Of a stretch of 64,000 bases of DNA, positions 1-7,452 are shown in pieces. The DNA comes from Chryseobacterium indicum (GTDB taxonomy: Bacteria; Bacteroidota; Bacteroidia; Flavobacteriales; Weeksellaceae), in the NCBI RefSeq assembly GCF_021504595.1, contig NZ_JACSGT010000001.1, positions 1,426,001-1,490,000 on the forward strand, given 5' to 3'. Below the pieces are notes generated by a model that saw only the letters and a list, made by a program, of their open reading frames with translations, had not been told where the DNA came from and ran no database searches. Made by a program: the position numbers and the translations under genes. Position 1 is the first letter of the stretch. Every line of letters starts with the position of its first letter.

Positions 1-267
1 CTCTTCGTAAATTTCTTCTTCCAGTTCAGGAATGTCCGATTCGGGAAGTTCAGATTTCAGCATTTCACCTTCTCCCGTAATCAGCCAGTCCCAAAGAATT
101 TCAGGAAAGCGGGATTTTATTTTAATGATAAACTCAAGCGACGGCTTATTTCTTCCGGACGTAATGTGCGAAATAGAAGATCGCTGTACTTCAATTTCAT
201 CTGCAAACTCCGAAGAAGAAAGATTAGAATATTCGATAACTTTTGAAATTCTCTCGTTTAAACTCAT
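1..267 (-). CDS. XRE-family helix-turn-helix regulator, partial (C-terminus beyond window)
   Basis: Reading leftward from an ATG at 267, 89 codons are open to the window edge. The first ~60 residues look like an XRE/Cro-type DNA-binding domain: MSLNERISKVIEYSNLSSSE is followed by a second helix ending in the typical SSISHITSGRNKPSLEF recognition pattern. After it comes a WLITGEGEM stretch, common in small phage-like and stress regulators of Flavobacteriia, and then an acidic tail. The frame lies opposite an unrelated plus-strand open frame at 32-307, which I reject. Its upstream region carries a phased motif (290-369) that could be its own operator. The target genes are unknown. Confidence 0.8.
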   Translation of the reverse strand, partial: MSLNERISKVIEYSNLSSSEFADEIEVQRSSISHITSGRNKPSLEFIIKIKSRFPEILWDWLITGEGEMLKSELPESDIPELEEEIYEE

Positions 268-289
268 AGAACCATTATTAAAACGTGTT

Positions 290-369
290 ACAAATGTAAA
301 TAAATAAATTTACAAATGCAAATTGAAGTAATAAACAAATGTAAATTGAAGTGAAATACATTTGTAAAC
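290..369. promoter_or_regulatory. Four-copy phased operator-like array
   Basis: Copies of ACAAATGTAAAT start at 290, 312, 335 and 358 (the last inverted), spaced 22-23 bp. That is close to two helical turns, so all would face the same side of the DNA. The array begins 23 bp upstream of the XRE start codon. A repressor array used for autoregulation is the simplest inference. Confidence 0.45.
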
Positions 370-1064
370 TGCGTAACTATTTGAAAATAATTGTTTTATA
401 TAATTAATAAAAGACTAATTCTAAATTTTACAAAAGTTTATCTACAATTAAATCATTAAAGTCAGTAAAATCTGACTGGAATCGTCGATAACTTATTGAT
501 AAGTTATGTTCATATAAATACTATTATTGATGTAATAAACATAATTTTGTTGCGATTTAATACACTGTATAAGCAAATACAGATAACGTACTTAAAATAA
601 CAGATAAATGCCTTATAATAGGGTAAAAAGGACGCTTTACTTTTGTAAAATACAGCTTTCAAACGCATTTGGACTGGGTTTTGTATTATTTTAATGTAAA
701 ATATAATTATTGATCTTCTTTAAGATTTACCAGATTAAATTTCTGAAATTAAAAACAGAAATAATTTAGTAGAAGACTGTATTTTTTGATGATTTACATT
801 TGTATATAGTGTTTTATTCAAAGTTTTCAACAATAATTTTGTTTAAACTATTTCTCAATATTTTTCTGTAATGAAGGTTTTCAATACTTAAAGTAATATT
901 GAAATAATTATTGAATTAAATTTCATAAGTTACTCAAATTAAACAATTTATGTGTTTCGTATTAAATTATCCTCAATCCACAATTTTATCAACAGACATT
1001 TTGTCATATCAATATGTTTAGTGATTTCACAAATGTAAAATTTATTTTTTCCATAAAAAAGGCT

Positions 1065-1072
1065 TAAATTTG
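1065..1072 (+). promoter_or_regulatory. -7 element TAAATTTG of the M14 peptidase gene
   Basis: TAAATTTG matches the Bacteroidetes consensus TAnnTTTG and ends 19 bp before the ATG at 1092. No clear -33 TTG is seen. Confidence 0.5.
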
Positions 1073-1091
1073 ACTATTGTAAACTATTTAT

Positions 1092-2201
1092 ATGAATTTC
1101 GAACAGATCTATTTACAAAATCCAAATTTCCCAAATCGCTATATTTCTCCTGATAAATTATTTTCTTATCTACATACCAATCTCAGCGATCATATCGAAA
1201 ATATCGGAACGTCTTATTTAGAGAAGCCTATTTATAAATTAACAGTCGGAACAGGAAATATTAATATTCTTGCCTGGTCGCAAATGCACGGCAATGAATC
1301 CAACGCAACCCATGCGATGCTCGATTTGCTTTTTTCTTTAGATAAAGCACCGGAGTTGAAAGAAGAATTGTTCAGTAAAATTCAGCTTGATTTTATTTTT
1401 ATGCTAAATCCTGACGGATCCGAAAAATGGACAAGATTAAATGCAGCCGATATCGATCTGAACAGAGACTTTCATAACGAAGCCAGTAAAGAAATCAAAT
1501 TCTTAAAAAATACGGTGGCTTCGAAAAAATATGATTATGCGTTGAATCTTCATGAGCAGAGAACAATTTTTACGACAGACGGAATTCATCCGGCAACGTT
1601 GTCTTTTTTGGCTCCCTCAGAAAATGTTGAAAGAACTATAACCGAAAACCGGAAAAAATGCATGGCGGTAATTGCAGAAATTTATAATCATCTGAAAGAA
1701 TTAATCCCGAACCAGATCGGAAGATATTCTGATGAATTTTATCCGACTTCCACAGGCGATAATTTTATAAAAGCAGGAATGCCGACCATTTTATTTGAAG
1801 GCGGACATTTTGTAGACGACTACACGAGAAAAGGAACCCGAAAATATTATACGGTTGCTTTATATTATGCGTTAAAAGCCATTTCAGAATTAAACTCCGA
1901 AACCACAGGCTGGGAAACCTATCTGGAAATTCCGGAAAACAGGGAAACACACTATGATGTCATTTACAGAAATGTAAAGCTGAATACAGATCATGAATGT
2001 ATTTTAGACGTAGCGGTTCAATACTGTGAGATCAAAGAAGAAGGAAAAGATGAAATCTCATTCATTCCTTTCGTAATGGAAGTAGGAGATGTTAAAAAGA
2101 AAAAAGGCTGGCTCGAAATCGACTGTACCGGAAAGAAATTTGTCTCAGAAACAAAATATCCAAAACTGGATGCAGAAGTGAATTTTACAATAGAAGACTG
2201 A
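1092..2201 (+). CDS. M14-family zinc carboxypeptidase
   Basis: This 369-residue protein has the metal-site pattern of M14 carboxypeptidases. HGNES supplies His66 and Glu69. NPDG and DLNRDF (residues ~106-127) correspond to the substrate-binding Asn/Arg segment. LNLHEQ supplies the third ligand, His154. The catalytic Glu is probably Glu236 in the segment ILFEGGHF. No signal peptide is visible, so it probably acts in the cytoplasm, for example on peptides or peptidoglycan-derived peptides. About 100 further residues after the catalytic domain form a beta-rich tail of unknown role. The gene is monocistronic, with its own -7 element and a hairpin terminator right after it. Confidence 0.85.
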   Translation: MNFEQIYLQNPNFPNRYISPDKLFSYLHTNLSDHIENIGTSYLEKPIYKLTVGTGNINILAWSQMHGNESNATHAMLDLLFSLDKAPELKEELFSKIQLDFIFMLNPDGSEKWTRLNAADIDLNRDFHNEASKEIKFLKNTVASKKYDYALNLHEQRTIFTTDGIHPATLSFLAPSENVERTITENRKKCMAVIAEIYNHLKELIPNQIGRYSDEFYPTSTGDNFIKAGMPTILFEGGHFVDDYTRKGTRKYYTVALYYALKAISELNSETTGWETYLEIPENRETHYDVIYRNVKLNTDHECILDVAVQYCEIKEEGKDEISFIPFVMEVGDVKKKKGWLEIDCTGKKFVSETKYPKLDAEVNFTIED

Positions 2202-2210
2202 AAATAAAAT

Positions 2211-2240
2211 AAGCGGAACCATAATGATTCCGCTTTTGTT
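2211..2240. terminator. Bidirectional hairpin terminator
   Basis: AAGCGGAA (2211-2218) pairs with TTCCGCTT (2228-2235) around a 9-nt loop and is followed by a T-rich run. It lies between the convergent peptidase and DUF4920 genes. Confidence 0.75.
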
Positions 2241-2315
2241 TTATATGAATTGACTGTTCATTCAGAAAGGAAGTCTGTACAATTACAGATCCTTCATTTC
2301 ATTGAAAACAGAAAA

Positions 2316-2822
2316 TTAGTTTACCACTTTAATTCCGTTGGCTACAAACCTGATCTCTTCTTTCGGAGCTTTGATCGCATCGATTTCAGACTGAGGCTTT
2401 TTAGCATCTTCCGCATAATGTTTTTGCTCGTCTACAGAAGTAATTTTTCTTTCTGCAGTTCCGTCCATAACAACAGTTTTTCCTTTTAAAGCAGTAGGAA
2501 CAAAGAATGCATAATCCTTCATTTTTACAAAAAACTGAGAGTTATCTTCTGTCTGGATCGTTAACCAACATCCTTTTTTGTCGCAAACGTCTGTTACTTT
2601 CCCTTTTACGGCAACGTTTTCTACTTTTTTATCTTTTTTAAGCTTTTTGCTCAGCTTATCTACAGAAATTGCTTTAGATTCTACATTTGAAGCAACTCCG
2701 CCACCGTAAACATCACCTACAAGAGCATTCCCTGCAGGAGGTCCGAATTTTTTTGTTTCCTGTGCAAAAGCTAAAGACGAAGCACTCACGGCTACAGCAA
2801 ATAATATCGCTTTGAATTTCAT
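2316..2822 (-). CDS. DUF4920 domain-containing exported protein
   Basis: The start is set at 2822, because the 168-residue product then opens with a clean signal peptide (MKFKAILFAVAVSASSLAFA, then Q); a longer frame would add an unlikely N-terminal extension. The mature part carries the small DUF4920 beta-barrel (OB-like): GNALVGDVYGGG, then VAVKGKVTDVCDKKGCWLTI with two cysteines, a phrase characteristic of this family. It is predicted to be periplasmic. The function of the family is not known; the CDKKGCW cysteines could bind metal or form a disulfide. The gene is convergent with the peptidase gene. Confidence 0.8.
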   Translation of the reverse strand: MKFKAILFAVAVSASSLAFAQETKKFGPPAGNALVGDVYGGGVASNVESKAISVDKLSKKLKKDKKVENVAVKGKVTDVCDKKGCWLTIQTEDNSQFFVKMKDYAFFVPTALKGKTVVMDGTAERKITSVDEQKHYAEDAKKPQSEIDAIKAPKEEIRFVANGIKVVN

Positions 2823-2950
2823 TTGAATTATTTTTCTCAAAAGTAATAATAAAATTCTGAACGGCAAACATTAAAAATTTGATAAAAAACAGGTTTAATC
2901 TTTCGGAATTTGAATGCATTTTCTTAAGACTAGCTTTGTTATACATTTTT

Positions 2951-4440
2951 AACGCAGAGTTCGCAAAGATAAACAGGATTAGCTTTGAAAAAATTCCGTT
3001 CGCAAGGGTGCTTCGACAGGCTCAGCATAAACTATTCACTCAGCAAGTGATAGCAGAATTTTATTTTGAAAATAATATTGAATTGCTTTGATTTTAATAA
3101 ACTATCGGCACGCAAAAAATTTGAAAACTCTTTTATGCATTTTTATCATTCGCTGAGTAAAACGCCATTGCGAACGAAAAATAATCAATGTTGTTTTTAA
3201 TAAAACCTTGTGGTCATTGCGTTAAATTATTACAATCAAAAATTATTTAACGCAGAGTTCGCAAAGATAATAGGATTAGCTTTGAAAAAATTCCGTTCGC
3301 AAGGGTGCTTCGACAGGCTCAGCATAAACTATTCACTCAGCAAGTGATAGCAGAATTTTATTTTGAAAATAATATTGAATTGCTTTGATTTTAATAAACT
3401 ATCGGCACGCAAAAAATTTGAAAACTCTTTTATGCATTTTTATCATTCGCTGAGTAAAACGCCATTGCGAACGAAAAATAATCAATGTTGTTTTTAATAA
3501 AACCTTGTGGTCATTGCGTTAAATTATTACAATCAAAAATTATTTAACGCAGAGTTCGCAAAGATAATAGGATTAGCTTTGAAAAAATTCCGTTCGCAAG
3601 GGTGCTTCGACAGGCTCAGCATAAACTATTCACTCAGCAAGTGATAGCAGAATTTTATTTTGAAAATAATATTGAATTGCTTTGATTTTAATAAACTATC
3701 GGCACGCAAAAAATTTGAAAACTCTTTTATGCATTTTTATCATTCGCTGAGTAAAACGCCATTGCGAACGAAAAATAATCAATGTTGTTTTTAATAAAAC
3801 CTTGTGGTCATTGCGTTAAATTATTACAATCAAAAATTATTTAACGCAGAGTTCGCAAAGATAATAGGATTAGCTTTGAAAAAATTCCGTTCGCAAGGGT
3901 GCTTCGACAGGCTCAGCATAAACTATTCACTCAGCAAGTGATAGCAGAATTTTATTTTGAAAATAATATTGAATTGCTTTGATTTTAATAAACTATCGGC
4001 ACGCAAAAAATTTGAAAACTCTTTTATGCATTTTTATCATTCGCTGAGTAAAACGCCATTGCGAACGAAAAATAATCAATGTTGTTTTTAATAAAACCTT
4101 GTGGTCATTGCGTTAAATTATTACAATCAAAAATTATTTAACGCAGAGTTCGCAAAGATAATAGGATTAGCTTTGAAAAAATTCCGTTCGCAAGGGTGCT
4201 TCGACAGGCTCAGCATAAACTATTCACTCAGCAAGTGATAGCAGAATTTTATTTTGAAAATAATATTGAAGTGCTTTGATTTTATAAACTATCGGCACGC
4301 AAAAAATTGAAAAACTCTTTTACGCATTTTTATCATTCGCTGAGTGAATAGTTTATGCTGAGCCTGTCGAAGTACCGTTGCGAACGGAAAAATAATCAAT
4401 GTTATTTTTAATAAAAGCCTTGTGGTCGTTGCGTTAAATA
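2951..4440. repeat. Five tandem copies of a ~297-bp palindromic MITE-like element
   Basis: Units begin with AACGCAGAGTTCGCAAAG at 2951, 3249, 3546, 3843 and 4140, a period of 297-298 bp. The copies starting at 3249, 3546 and 3843 look identical. Each unit opens with TTAACGCA and closes with TGCGTTAA, so the ends are inverted repeats. Inside is an arm containing CTTCGACAGGCTCAGC, an extragenic core common in Bacteroidetes. The last unit keeps a full complementary right arm (4339-4388 against 4184-4232), while the earlier units have lost about 25-30 bp of it. No transposase is encoded. Open frames here are incidental. Confidence 0.9.
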
Positions 4441-4500
4441 TCAATTTATAGAAAAATCCGGCGAATATTAAATAAAACAGAAAATAATCCTATAATTATT

Positions 4501-4508
4501 TATATTTG
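4501..4508 (+). promoter_or_regulatory. -7 element TATATTTG of the permease gene
   Basis: TATATTTG is an exact consensus match ending 16 bp before the ATG at 4525, just outside the repeat array. Confidence 0.55.
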
Positions 4509-4524
4509 GAATCTACAATCAATT

Positions 4525-5940
4525 ATGCAGAAAAAACTAAAACTTTGGGATGCCATTATGCTGGTAATGGGATCTATGATCGGAAGCGGAATTTTTATTG
4601 TTGCCGCAGATATGATGCGGAACCTTGGCTCAGGATTCTGGGTAATCGTGGTTTGGATTATTACGGGAGTGATGACCGTTGCAGCAGCCATCAGTTACGG
4701 AGAACTTTCGGCGATGTTTCCAAAAGCAGGAGGACAATACACCTATCTTAAAGAAATTTTCGGAAGAAAAATGGGCTTTTTATATGGATGGGGATTGTTT
4801 ACGGTCATTCAGACCGGAACAATTGCTGCCGTTGCCATGGCTTTCGGGAAATTTACTGCTTATCTTGTTCCCGCCTTAAATGATGCAGCTCCGATTTTCC
4901 AGAGTGGCGAATTTAAAATTACATGGATCCAGATTTTAGCAATTGCTACTATCATTTTATTAACCCAGCTCAACACAAGAGGCGTTGAAAGCGGAAAATT
5001 ATTACAGAATATCTTTACAGGCTCCAAAATCATAGCATTACTGGGACTTATTGCCACAGGATTTATTCTGGTAGATATTTCGCATTTAACGGATAACTTC
5101 AGCTTTGGGTATGATGCTTTCAGCAACCTTAAAAAAGACATTTCAGGAAATTTTCTGAAAGAAGGCTGGGAACCCATTGGCGGAATGACTTTACTGGGCG
5201 GAATTGCCGCAGCAATGGTAGGCTCCGTTTTCAGTTCGGTAGCGTGGGAAAGTGTAACGTTTGTATCAGGAGAAATTGAAAATCCAAAGAAAAATGTGGT
5301 AAAATCTATGATCTACGGAACAACTGCGGTCATGATTTTGTACATCGCTGTCAATTACGTTTACCTGAACGCTTTAGACAGAGACTCTATTGCCTTTGCG
5401 GAAAACGACAGGGTAGCGGTGGCTGCTTCACACTTCATTTTCGGAAATGCAGGAACGGCAATTATTGCGGTTTTGGTGATGATCTCAACTTTCGGATGCA
5501 ATAACGGACTCATCTTAGCCGGAGCAAGAGTGTTTCAGACGATGGCAAAAGACGGAATGTTTTTCAGACAGGCAGAACAGAACAACAAAAACAATGTGCC
5601 CGCAAATGCGCTTTGGATGCAGGGAATCTGGGCTTCCATTTTATGTCTGAGCGGACAGTACGGAAATTTGCTGGATATGATCTCTTTTGTGATCGTTTTA
5701 TTTTACATGATTACCGTTTTCGGCGTTATTTACCTGAGAATAAAACAGCCCAATCTGGAAAGACCTTACAAAACATGGCTGTATCCGGTGACTCCGATTA
5801 TTTATTTATTGATAGGGACAGGCTTCTGTATCTTATTGCTGATCTACAAACAGCAGTATACATGGCCCGGTTTTCTGATGGTTTTACTCGGACTCCCCGT
5901 GTATTATCTCATTAATATGAATAAAAAAACTGAAAAATAA
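4525..5940 (+). CDS. APC-superfamily amino acid permease
   Basis: This 471-residue integral membrane protein starts MQKKLKLWDAIMLVMGSMIG, which holds the APC-family helix-1 signature GSMIGSGIF (residues 16-24), where the substrate backbone binds. About twelve hydrophobic segments follow. The GELSAMFPKAGGQYTYL phrase at the helix 2-3 junction is typical of the L-amino-acid/polyamine branch of APC carriers. It should exchange or import amino acids across the inner membrane. The substrate cannot be read from sequence. The gene stands alone between two repeat regions and ends at a hairpin terminator. Confidence 0.85.
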   Translation: MQKKLKLWDAIMLVMGSMIGSGIFIVAADMMRNLGSGFWVIVVWIITGVMTVAAAISYGELSAMFPKAGGQYTYLKEIFGRKMGFLYGWGLFTVIQTGTIAAVAMAFGKFTAYLVPALNDAAPIFQSGEFKITWIQILAIATIILLTQLNTRGVESGKLLQNIFTGSKIIALLGLIATGFILVDISHLTDNFSFGYDAFSNLKKDISGNFLKEGWEPIGGMTLLGGIAAAMVGSVFSSVAWESVTFVSGEIENPKKNVVKSMIYGTTAVMILYIAVNYVYLNALDRDSIAFAENDRVAVAASHFIFGNAGTAIIAVLVMISTFGCNNGLILAGARVFQTMAKDGMFFRQAEQNNKNNVPANALWMQGIWASILCLSGQYGNLLDMISFVIVLFYMITVFGVIYLRIKQPNLERPYKTWLYPVTPIIYLLIGTGFCILLLIYKQQYTWPGFLMVLLGLPVYYLINMNKKTEK

Positions 5941-5944
5941 ATTG

Positions 5945-5980
5945 AAAAGCTGTTCGTCAATCTGGGCAGCTTTTATTTTT
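5945..5980 (+). terminator. Terminator of the permease gene
   Basis: AAAAGCTG (5945-5952) pairs with CAGCTTTT (5967-5974), followed by an ATTTTTTG run. Confidence 0.7.
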
Positions 5981-6987
5981 TGTCAACCCCAAATCAAAAA
6001 TAACCCCTAAAGTCAAAAATTCCCCTCTCTTGGAGGGGTGGCAAAAATTTAATTAAATTTTTGACGGGGTGGTTTTAAAGTTCGAATAATTCAAAAAGTA
6101 TTCAAATCCAAAGAACTCCTCCTTTCTAATATATCTGTCTTGCCAAAAAGAAATAATCATTTAAAGCAGTTCGCAAAGTCGGGCAGCTTTTTTTGGAGCT
6201 TTTTCCAGCTTTCCATTACAATCTTTTTTTCAAAAAGGATTTTCATTGCAATCTGGGCTAGGATTTTTCTGTATAATTTCAATTTTTGTCCACTACATCC
6301 ATCATAAACAGAAAAAATTAAATCAGAAACCCCGAAAGATTCCCCTCCTTTGGAGGGGTGGCAAAAATTTTATTAAAATTTTTGACGGGGTGGTTTAGAA
6401 AAACCAAATCATTTAAAACCACAGAACTTCTCCGTTGATTACAAACAACCCTGTTTTAAATCTCCGCAAGTCTCCCGCAGTTTGCAGGAAATCACAGAAC
6501 TTCTCCGTTGATTACAAACAACCCTGTTTTAAATCTCAGGAGTTCTCCGGAAGTCTTCCACAGTTTGCAGGAAACCACAGAACTTCTCCGTTATTTACAA
6601 ACAACCCTGTTTTAAACCTCCGGAGTTCTCCGGAAGTATCTAGCAATTTATTTGAAACCATCGTACATGAATATTGTAGACAACTGATCCTTAAATTCTA
6701 AGGCTCTAAAAATTCCCCTCCTTTGGAGGGGTGGCAAAAATTTCAACAAAATTTTTGACGGGGTGGTTTAAAATCAAAAATCTGTTTAAACTTTTTAGAG
6801 TTTTATGATTATTTAGAATAAACTTTTACTAATTCATGTAATTTCAAGCCAATGCTGTATTTAAAAAAAGAAAAATTTAAACAACAATCAATAGTATTAT
6901 CTCCTTTTTTTCCTTAAAAATGATTAATTTGGTAGTATCTTTCAAAGAATTGAGTTCGATGAAGTAAAAAATTAAGAAGGAGAAATC
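5981..6987. repeat. 1-kb gene-free region packed with three repeat families
   Basis: No gene is supported. Family A: a ~55-bp element (CCCCTCCTTTGGAGGGG hairpin, GTGGCAAAAATTT, GACGGGGTGG) at 6021-6074, 6341-6396 and 6714-6769. Family B: a segment with AGCTTTTTCCAGCTTTCC and GCAATCTGGGCTA at about 6181-6255, with a relative near 10717-10812. Family C: three direct copies of a 73-83-bp unit starting CACAGAACTTCTCCGTT at 6420, 6493 and 6576. The open frame at 6435-6701 arises only from family C. Confidence 0.75.
6977..6982 (+). promoter_or_regulatory. Strong Shine-Dalgarno AAGGAG before tssE
   Basis: AAGGAG lies 5 nt before the ATG at 6988. Strong SD sequences are uncommon in Bacteroidetes, so it stands out here and confirms the start. 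Confidence 0.6.
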
Positions 6988-7428
6988 ATGGACACACCAA
7001 ATTACAGAATGCCTTTTGTTCCGTCGACTTTAATGACGGAAGGGGGAAGCATAGAAACCTGCGACATGGGAGAAAGCATCGCGCACAATATTATGCTGCT
7101 CATCACCACCAAAAAAGGCGAAAACAGATACGATGAAAATTACGGAAACGACGTCTGGAATCTTGAATTCGATAACGGAATTACAAGCGCAGTCTGGGAA
7201 GCCGTTTTCATTAAAAGCCTCAAAAGGCAGATTCAGGAATACGAACCCAGAATCGTTCAGCCGCAAATCGATGCACACATCCAGATCGTAGAACACAGCT
7301 ACGACACAAAAGAACATACCGAAATCAAAAAAAAGGTAAAAATCGCCATCAATGCCAAAATGGAGCATTCCGGAGAACGTTTCAGCTTTTCTACAGAGCT
7401 TTTCCTGAGTCCGATGTCGATTGATTAA
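6988..7428 (+). CDS. tssE: Type VI secretion baseplate subunit TssE (gp25-like)
   Basis: The 146-residue product is a GPW/gp25-type baseplate protein. Phrases such as ESIAHNIMLLITTKKGENRY (near residues 30-49) and YDENYGNDVWNLEF match the gp25 family pattern, in which a short helix leads into a beta-sheet. In the contractile injection machine it helps attach the sheath to the baseplate wedge. The sequence style is that of the Bacteroidetes subtype iii (T6SSiii). The next gene starts 24 bp downstream and encodes TssF, its usual wedge partner. No other T6SS gene lies nearby. Translation starts behind a strong SD. Confidence 0.85.
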   Translation: MDTPNYRMPFVPSTLMTEGGSIETCDMGESIAHNIMLLITTKKGENRYDENYGNDVWNLEFDNGITSAVWEAVFIKSLKRQIQEYEPRIVQPQIDAHIQIVEHSYDTKEHTEIKKKVKIAINAKMEHSGERFSFSTELFLSPMSID

Positions 7429-7452
7429 ATTCTATAACCACCACCAAATCCT

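Larger units (their letters stand above)
268..1091. other. 824-bp AT-rich gap with recurring ACAAATGTAAA motif
   Basis: No convincing gene is seen on either strand. The DNA is very AT-rich. The motif ACAAATGTAAAT or its inverse occurs at 290-301, 312-323 (one mismatch), 335-346 and 358-369 (inverse), with further inverse or direct copies at about 793-806 and 1029-1042. This is the divergent control region between the XRE gene and the M14 peptidase. Confidence 0.7.

Noticed and set aside
32..307. 91-codon plus-strand open frame at the window start
   Set aside because: It lies opposite a recognisable XRE regulator on the minus strand and has no family features of its own.
2316..2489. Plus-strand frame opposite the DUF4920 gene
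   Set aside because: Antisense shadow of a gene with a clear signal peptide and family motif.
2951..4440. CRISPR array
   Set aside because: Repeat units are ~297 bp with inverted arms and no unique spacers of 30-40 bp, and no cas genes are present.
6435..6701. 88-codon frame with internal repetition
   Set aside because: It is produced by the triple 73-83-bp direct repeat; there is no promoter, ribosome site or recognisable domain.
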